DNA of 64,000 nt from Rhodospirillum centenum SW (GTDB taxonomy: Bacteria; Pseudomonadota; Alphaproteobacteria; Azospirillales; Azospirillaceae). The stretch's first letter is position 1. Each line of letters starts with the position of its first letter. The DNA lies in NCBI RefSeq assembly GCF_000016185.1, contig NC_011420.2:3201001-3265000 (forward strand), written 5' to 3'. This document shows, one piece after another, positions 58,744-64,000 of the stretch. The notes beneath the pieces are model-generated. The model was not told the DNA's origin and searched no databases. It worked only from the letters and a program-made list of their open reading frames with translations. Both the position numbers and the translations under genes were made by a program.

Positions 58744-61104
58744 ATGGCTCCTCACAGTCTCCCGCTGCGCTCCCCGGCGCGGCTGCTTCTGCCTGTTCTG
58801 CTTGCGCTGCTGCTCGTCGGCTGGCTGTCCGCCGGCCCGGCGTCGGCCCAGACCATGCCCCAGCCGCAGCAGACGGCCGCCCCCGTCACCACCGAGGAGA
58901 TGGAGCGGACGGTCAAGATGCTGGAGGACCCGGCCCAGCGCGAGGTGATGGTGCGCCAGCTCCGGGCCATGATCGCCGCGCAGAATGCGGAGAAGCGCGA
59001 GCGCCCGGTGGAGACGCTGGGCACGCGGATGCTGACCACGCTGTCGGAACGGGTGGAGAAGGTGGGCAACCAGCTCGCCACCACGGGCGAGGCGCTGGTC
59101 GATACGCCCCGCGCCATGGCCTGGGTCAACCGCCAGATCAACGATCCGGCCCGGCGCGAGACCTGGCTGCGGCTGCTGATGGAACTGACCATCGTCATCG
59201 TCGCCGGCGTCTCCGCCCGCTTCACCATGCGCTGGCTGCTGCGCGGACCGCGCGCGGCGCTGGGGGAGCGGCCGGCCCCGACGGTCTGGGCCAAGGTGCC
59301 GCTGCTGCTGGGTCGCGGACTGCTGGACCTGTTGCCCGTGGTGGCCTTCGCCGCGGCCGGTTACGGCGTGCTGACGCTGGTCGAGACGCAGAAGGCCGTG
59401 CGGCTGGCGGCGCTGACCTTCCTCAACGCCAGCATCTTCGTGCAGACGGTGATGCTGACCACCCGGCTGCTGCTGTCGCCGCTGACGCCGAACCTGCGGC
59501 TGCTGAAGGTGACGGACGAGACGGCGCTGTACCTCACCATCTGGACCCGGCGGATCGCCTTCGCCTCCGTCTACGGCTACTTCGTGGCCCAGGCGGCGAA
59601 GATGCTGGGACTGCCCGAGCAGCCCTACGAGGCGATGCTGAAGCTGGTCGGGCTGGTGGTGGCGGTGATGCTTCTCATCATCACCCTCCAGAAGCGCCAT
59701 GCCGTCGGGGAGTGGCTGCGCCACGACCGGGCGGCGCCGGTGCCGCCCGGCCCCGATCCGGCGGATGCTGCCCTGGCCGCCGCCGTCGCGGGGGAGGCGG
59801 CGCCGGCCGTCCCCGCCGGGCCGGCGGCCCGACCCGCCGCCGGGTCGGGTGCCGCGGGCCGCGCCCTGGCGGCGGCGCGGCGCCGGCTGGCCGATGTCTG
59901 GCACATCCTGGCGTCCGTCTACATCATCGTGATCTTCGGCATCTGGGCGCTGGAGATCCAGGGCGGCTTCGAGTTCGTGCTGCGCGCCACGCTGATCTCC
60001 GGGGCGGCCCTGATACTGGCCACCCTGCTCACCCGCGGGCTGGACCAGCTTGTCCATCACGCCTTCACGCTGGCGCCGCAGATGAAGGCGCAGTATCCGC
60101 TGCTGGAAGCACGGGCGCACCGCTACCTGCCGATCCTGCACCGGCTGCTGCGCACCGGCATCCTGGTGACCGCGACGCTGGCCGTGCTCCAGGCCTGGGG
60201 CGTGGACGGGCTGGCCTGGCTGCAGTCGCCGCCGGGCCAGCGCATCGTCTCCGCCGTCATCTCCATCGGTGTCACGCTGCTGATCGCCATCGGCGCCTGG
60301 GAACTGGTCAGCAGCGGCATCGAGCGCTACCTGACGGCCAAGGACCGCACCACCGGCAAGGCGCTGGAACGCAGCGCCCGCGTCCGCACCCTGCTGCCGC
60401 TGCTGCGCAACGCCTTCCTGATCCTGCTGCTGACCATGGTGGCGCTGACCGTGCTGTCGGAACTGGGCATGGACATCGCCCCGCTGCTGGCCGGTGCCGG
60501 TGTCATCGGTCTGGCCATCGGCTTCGGTTCGCAGACGCTGGTGAAGGACGTCATCACCGGCATGTTCATCCTGTTCGAGGACACGATCGCCGTGGGCGAC
60601 GTGGTGGATGTCGGCAACGGCCACAGCGGGCTGGTCGAGGCCATCTCCATCCGCACCATCCGGCTGCGCGACATGACGGGCACGGTGCATGCCGTTCCGT
60701 TCAGCTCGGTCACCAGCCTGAAGAACCTGACCAAGGACTTCAGTTTCTACATGTTCGACGTGAACGTGGCCTACCAGGAGGACACGGACCGCGTGGTGAA
60801 GGTGCTGGAGGATCTGGGGATGGAGATGATGCGCGATCCGCGCTACGCGCCCCTGATCCTGGCGCCGCTGGAGATCATCGGCGTGGACGGGTTCCAGGAG
60901 AACGCCGTGCTGATCAAGGCCCGGTTCAAGACGCGGCCGATCCAGCAATGGACCGTGGGGCGGGAGTTCAACCGCCGCATGAAGCGCCGCTTCGGCGAGC
61001 TGGGGATCGAGATCCCGTTCCCGCAGCGCACCGTCCACATCGTCGGCATGCCGCCGGAGGGGATGGCCAGGCCGACCCTGGCCGCGGCCGGGGCGGCGGA
61101 CTGA
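58744..61104 (+). CDS. MscS-family mechanosensitive ion channel, large type
   Basis: A 786-residue inner-membrane channel. A signal peptide (LLPVLLALLLVGWLSAGPASAQ) is followed by a periplasmic helical domain (about 35-150), then a series of membrane segments from about 155 to 610. The pore helix and beta domain carry the MscS signature: GVIGLAIGFGSQTLVKDVITGMFILFED, then VGDVVDVGNGHSGLVEAISIRTIRLRDMTG. The C-terminal alpha/beta vestibule domain follows. An Ala/Pro-rich cytoplasmic loop lies near residues 335-370. It resembles the larger YbiO/MscK-like members that protect against hypo-osmotic shock. Confidence 0.9.
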   Translation: MAPHSLPLRSPARLLLPVLLALLLVGWLSAGPASAQTMPQPQQTAAPVTTEEMERTVKMLEDPAQREVMVRQLRAMIAAQNAEKRERPVETLGTRMLTTLSERVEKVGNQLATTGEALVDTPRAMAWVNRQINDPARRETWLRLLMELTIVIVAGVSARFTMRWLLRGPRAALGERPAPTVWAKVPLLLGRGLLDLLPVVAFAAAGYGVLTLVETQKAVRLAALTFLNASIFVQTVMLTTRLLLSPLTPNLRLLKVTDETALYLTIWTRRIAFASVYGYFVAQAAKMLGLPEQPYEAMLKLVGLVVAVMLLIITLQKRHAVGEWLRHDRAAPVPPGPDPADAALAAAVAGEAAPAVPAGPAARPAAGSGAAGRALAAARRRLADVWHILASVYIIVIFGIWALEIQGGFEFVLRATLISGAALILATLLTRGLDQLVHHAFTLAPQMKAQYPLLEARAHRYLPILHRLLRTGILVTATLAVLQAWGVDGLAWLQSPPGQRIVSAVISIGVTLLIAIGAWELVSSGIERYLTAKDRTTGKALERSARVRTLLPLLRNAFLILLLTMVALTVLSELGMDIAPLLAGAGVIGLAIGFGSQTLVKDVITGMFILFEDTIAVGDVVDVGNGHSGLVEAISIRTIRLRDMTGTVHAVPFSSVTSLKNLTKDFSFYMFDVNVAYQEDTDRVVKVLEDLGMEMMRDPRYAPLILAPLEIIGVDGFQENAVLIKARFKTRPIQQWTVGREFNRRMKRRFGELGIEIPFPQRTVHIVGMPPEGMARPTLAAAGAAD

Positions 61105-61140
61105 CGGGAAACGGAAGGACCGGGAAGCGCGGGCGGCCCG

Positions 61141-61554
61141 TCAGGGCTGCCCGCGGGTGATCTCGATGCCGACGCTGGCGGCCTCGGCGAAGGCGTCCAG
61201 CTTCTCGATCCGCACGGTGACGGCGCGGATCCGGACATCGGCCAGCAGCGCCGCGGCGATCCGCTCGGCCAGCGTCTCCAGCAGGTTGACATGGCCCGCC
61301 CCGACGATGCCGCGGACGGTCTCCACCGCCTCCTCGTAGGAGACGACGTCGGCGATCTCGTCCCGCTTCGGACCGACCCGGTCCAGCACATGCAGGTCCA
61401 GGCTGACCCGGATGCGCTGCGGCACCGTCTTCTCGTGGTCGTAGATGCCGACCACGGCGAGCAGTTCCATGTCGCGCACGAAAAGGCGGGCGAGCGCGCG
61501 GCCGGGAAGGACGCGCGCGGACGGGCGGGTGACCTGGGAGAAGAGCTTGTTCAT
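61141..61554 (-). CDS. folB: Dihydroneopterin aldolase
   Basis: This 137-residue enzyme of folate synthesis splits dihydroneopterin to hydroxymethyl-dihydropterin and glycolaldehyde. The family pattern is LLAVVGIYDHEKTVPQRIRVSLDL near residue 32, YEEAVETVRGIVGAGHVNLLETLAERIA, and the closing VTVRIEKLDAFAEAASVGIEI. The ATG at 61554 was chosen over one 4 codons earlier. It is slightly longer at the N-terminus than the usual 120 residues. It lies alone between the channel and ccrM genes. Confidence 0.9.
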   Translation of the reverse strand: MNKLFSQVTRPSARVLPGRALARLFVRDMELLAVVGIYDHEKTVPQRIRVSLDLHVLDRVGPKRDEIADVVSYEEAVETVRGIVGAGHVNLLETLAERIAAALLADVRIRAVTVRIEKLDAFAEAASVGIEITRGQP

Positions 61555-61618
61555 GGCCGCGGGCATTTAGCATCCGCAGCAGAGCCGCTCAAGCGCGCGT
61601 TGGGGTCCGGCCGAGCGG

Positions 61619-62855
<1,237 letters not shown>

Positions 62856-62898
62856 TGCTGCAAGATATGGGGCCGCTCTGCGGTCAGGAGCCCCAGCC

Positions 62899-63555
62899 TT
62901 AGCCGTTGCCGTCCTGCACCAGGGCGAGGCGGAGTTGCTCCGCCACCGGGGCGAAGCTGCGCCGGTGCTCGGGCGTGGCGCCCAGCCGGCGCAGCGCCTC
63001 GCGGTGGGCGGCGGTGCCGTAGCCGGCGTTGCGTTCCCAGCCGTAGCCGGGATGGCGCTCGGCCAGCTCCGCCATGATGCGGTCGCGCGTGACCTTGGCG
63101 ACGATGCTGGCCGCGGCGATGGACAGGCACAGCGCGTCGCCGTCCACGATGGCCTCCACAATGGCGCAGGGCAGGGGCGGGCGCTGGTTGCCGTCCACCA
63201 GGGCCACGGCGGGCAGGGGGGCGCCCAGCCCCTCCACCGCCCGCCGCATCGCCAGGAAGGTGGCGCGCAGGATGTTCAGCGTGTCGATCTCCGCCACGTC
63301 GGCGATGCCGACTCCGACCCGGGCCTGCGCCCGGATCAGGCCGCAGAGCGCCTCCCGCCGGGCGGCGGAGAGGCGCTTGCTGTCGTCGATGCCGGCGCAC
63401 CAGTCCGGCAGCGGCCCGCCGGGCAGCACCACCGCCGCGGCCACCACCGGCCCCGCCAGCGGGCCGCGCCCGGCCTCGTCCACGCCGCAGACGATCCGGC
63501 CCGCGGCGTGCCCGTGGCGATGCTCCAGCGTCAGGTCCGGCATCGCCGCGCTCAC
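62899..63555 (-). CDS. rnhB: Ribonuclease HII
   Basis: This 218-residue enzyme removes RNA from RNA-DNA hybrids and single ribonucleotides from DNA. Catalytic acidic residues are in [20 protein letters not shown] near residue 24 and in [13 protein letters not shown]; the [14 protein letters not shown] motif and [36 protein letters not shown] complete the family signature. The start is GTG at 63555, supported by a 4-bp overlap (GTGA) with the stop of the upstream peptidase gene; ATG at 63543 is an alternative. Confidence 0.95.
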   Translation of the reverse strand: MSAAMPDLTLEHRHGHAAGRIVCGVDEAGRGPLAGPVVAAAVVLPGGPLPDWCAGIDDSKRLSAARREALCGLIRAQARVGVGIADVAEIDTLNILRATFLAMRRAVEGLGAPLPAVALVDGNQRPPLPCAIVEAIVDGDALCLSIAAASIVAKVTRDRIMAELAERHPGYGWERNAGYGTAAHREALRRLGATPEHRRSFAPVAEQLRLALVQDGNG

Positions 63556-64000
63556 TTCCCGTCCGGCTTCGCCGGGTCGGGCTTCGCGGTATCCGGCTTC
63601 GCCGCCTCGGGGCGGTAGCGGTCGAACCAGGCCAGCGTGGTGTTCGCCTTGGCGATCAGGTTCGACGGCCGCCGCGCGATGCCGTGCGGCGCCTCGGGGA
63701 TGCGGACCATGGCGGTGGGGATGCCGCGCAGCTTCAGCGCCTGATAGTACTGCTCCGTTTCCGACATCGGGGTGCGGTAGTCGGCCTCGCCGGTCACCAG
63801 CATTGTCGGGGTCTTCACGTTGCCGACCAGCGACAGGGGCGACCGGCGCCAGTACTCCTCCTGCTTCTCCCAGGGCATGCCGGAGAACCAGTAGCGGGTG
63901 AAGTAGGGCGGCATGTCCGCCGTCAGCGCGAAGCTGGTCCAGTTGATCACCGGCTTCGCCACCACCGCCGCCTTGAAGCGGTCGGTCTTGCCGACGATCC
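63552..64000 (-). CDS. S9 family (prolyl-oligopeptidase-like) peptidase, C-terminal part
   Basis: Only the last 148 residues are present; the gene runs off the right edge. The fragment is the end of an alpha/beta-hydrolase peptidase: the catalytic Asp lies in [20 protein letters not shown] and the His in [16 protein letters not shown]. Other typical segments are [18 protein letters not shown] and [10 protein letters not shown]. The serine lies outside the window. The tail ends in a repeated Lys-Pro-Asp motif. It overlaps rnhB by 4 bp. Confidence 0.85.
   Translation of the reverse strand, partial: IVGKTDRFKAAVVAKPVINWTSFALTADMPPYFTRYWFSGMPWEKQEEYWRRSPLSLVGNVKTPTMLVTGEADYRTPMSETEQYYQALKLRGIPTAMVRIPEAPHGIARRPSNLIAKANTTLAWFDRYRPEAAKPDTAKPDPAKPDGK

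Overview
The window is 64 kb of very GC-rich bacterial chromosome, dense with short intergenic gaps. The gene set points to an alphaproteobacterium, most likely of the Rhodospirillales (Azospirillum/Rhodocista-like). The clues are a CcrM-type GANTC methyltransferase, an AapJQMP amino-acid transporter, a single-chain indolepyruvate ferredoxin oxidoreductase, a TipF-like degenerate EAL protein, a type-2 ferredoxin-NADP reductase and the GyaR/SH3 gene pair. The species assignment is inference; no rRNA or tRNA gene was found to anchor it.

Layout. 1-3435 is the end of a general L-amino-acid ABC transporter operon (aapJ-Q-M-P), closed by a hairpin. 3877-4732 holds a small orphan gene and a BrnT/BrnA toxin-antitoxin pair. 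4761-7765 is a divergent MpaB-like oxygenase and gamma-glutamyltransferase. 8067-15629 is a single giant (about 2,520 residue) repeat adhesin of type I secretion character. 15714-20009 carries housekeeping metabolism: hydroxyacid dehydrogenase, SH3 protein, class II aldolase and an amidohydrolase. 20010-21888 is a small accessory island with an insertion-sequence remnant, a DUF4411 PIN-like protein and an XRE-ImmA metallopeptidase. 22363-25021 has rpmB, a queuosine-precursor transporter and a shortened RNase J. 25145-25855 is a long gap before an M10 serralysin-like protease with an unexplained N-terminal extension.

28079-34513 has a methyltransferase, a RibD-like reductase, an unknown gene behind a good Fur-box candidate, an M48 peptidase/DUF898 pair and a nitroreductase. 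34891-37129 is the tsaE-amgK-murU operon (tRNA modification plus sugar kinase and nucleotidyltransferase of cell-wall recycling). 37461-38483 is ferredoxin-NADP reductase. 38547-39951 is an AbiE toxin-antitoxin pair flanked by related short repeats. 40893-43873 is a divergent znuBC/znuA zinc-uptake locus around a clear Zur-box candidate, with histidine-rich stretches in two proteins. 43950-49340 includes dapB, a Uma2 nuclease-like gene and the fused indolepyruvate oxidoreductase. 49414-52911 is an MmeI-like (type IIL) restriction-modification enzyme whose specificity region is visibly AT-richer than its surroundings. 53128-61554 returns to core functions: PEBP, threonine ammonia-lyase, TipF-like protein, HAD phosphatase, sulfite-oxidase-like enzyme, MscS channel and FolB. 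61619-64000 has ccrM, with six GANTC sites packed just upstream of it, then rnhB and the end of an S9 peptidase.

The accessory or defence-like content (BrnTA, ImmA-DUF4411, AbiE, Uma2, MmeI-like RM) is scattered as single cassettes between core genes rather than gathered in one island. The strongest leads are the mosaic MmeI-like enzyme, the GANTC cluster at ccrM, the ImmA-DUF4411 cassette beside an IS scar, the Fur-box orphan gene and the serralysin with a possible nested start.
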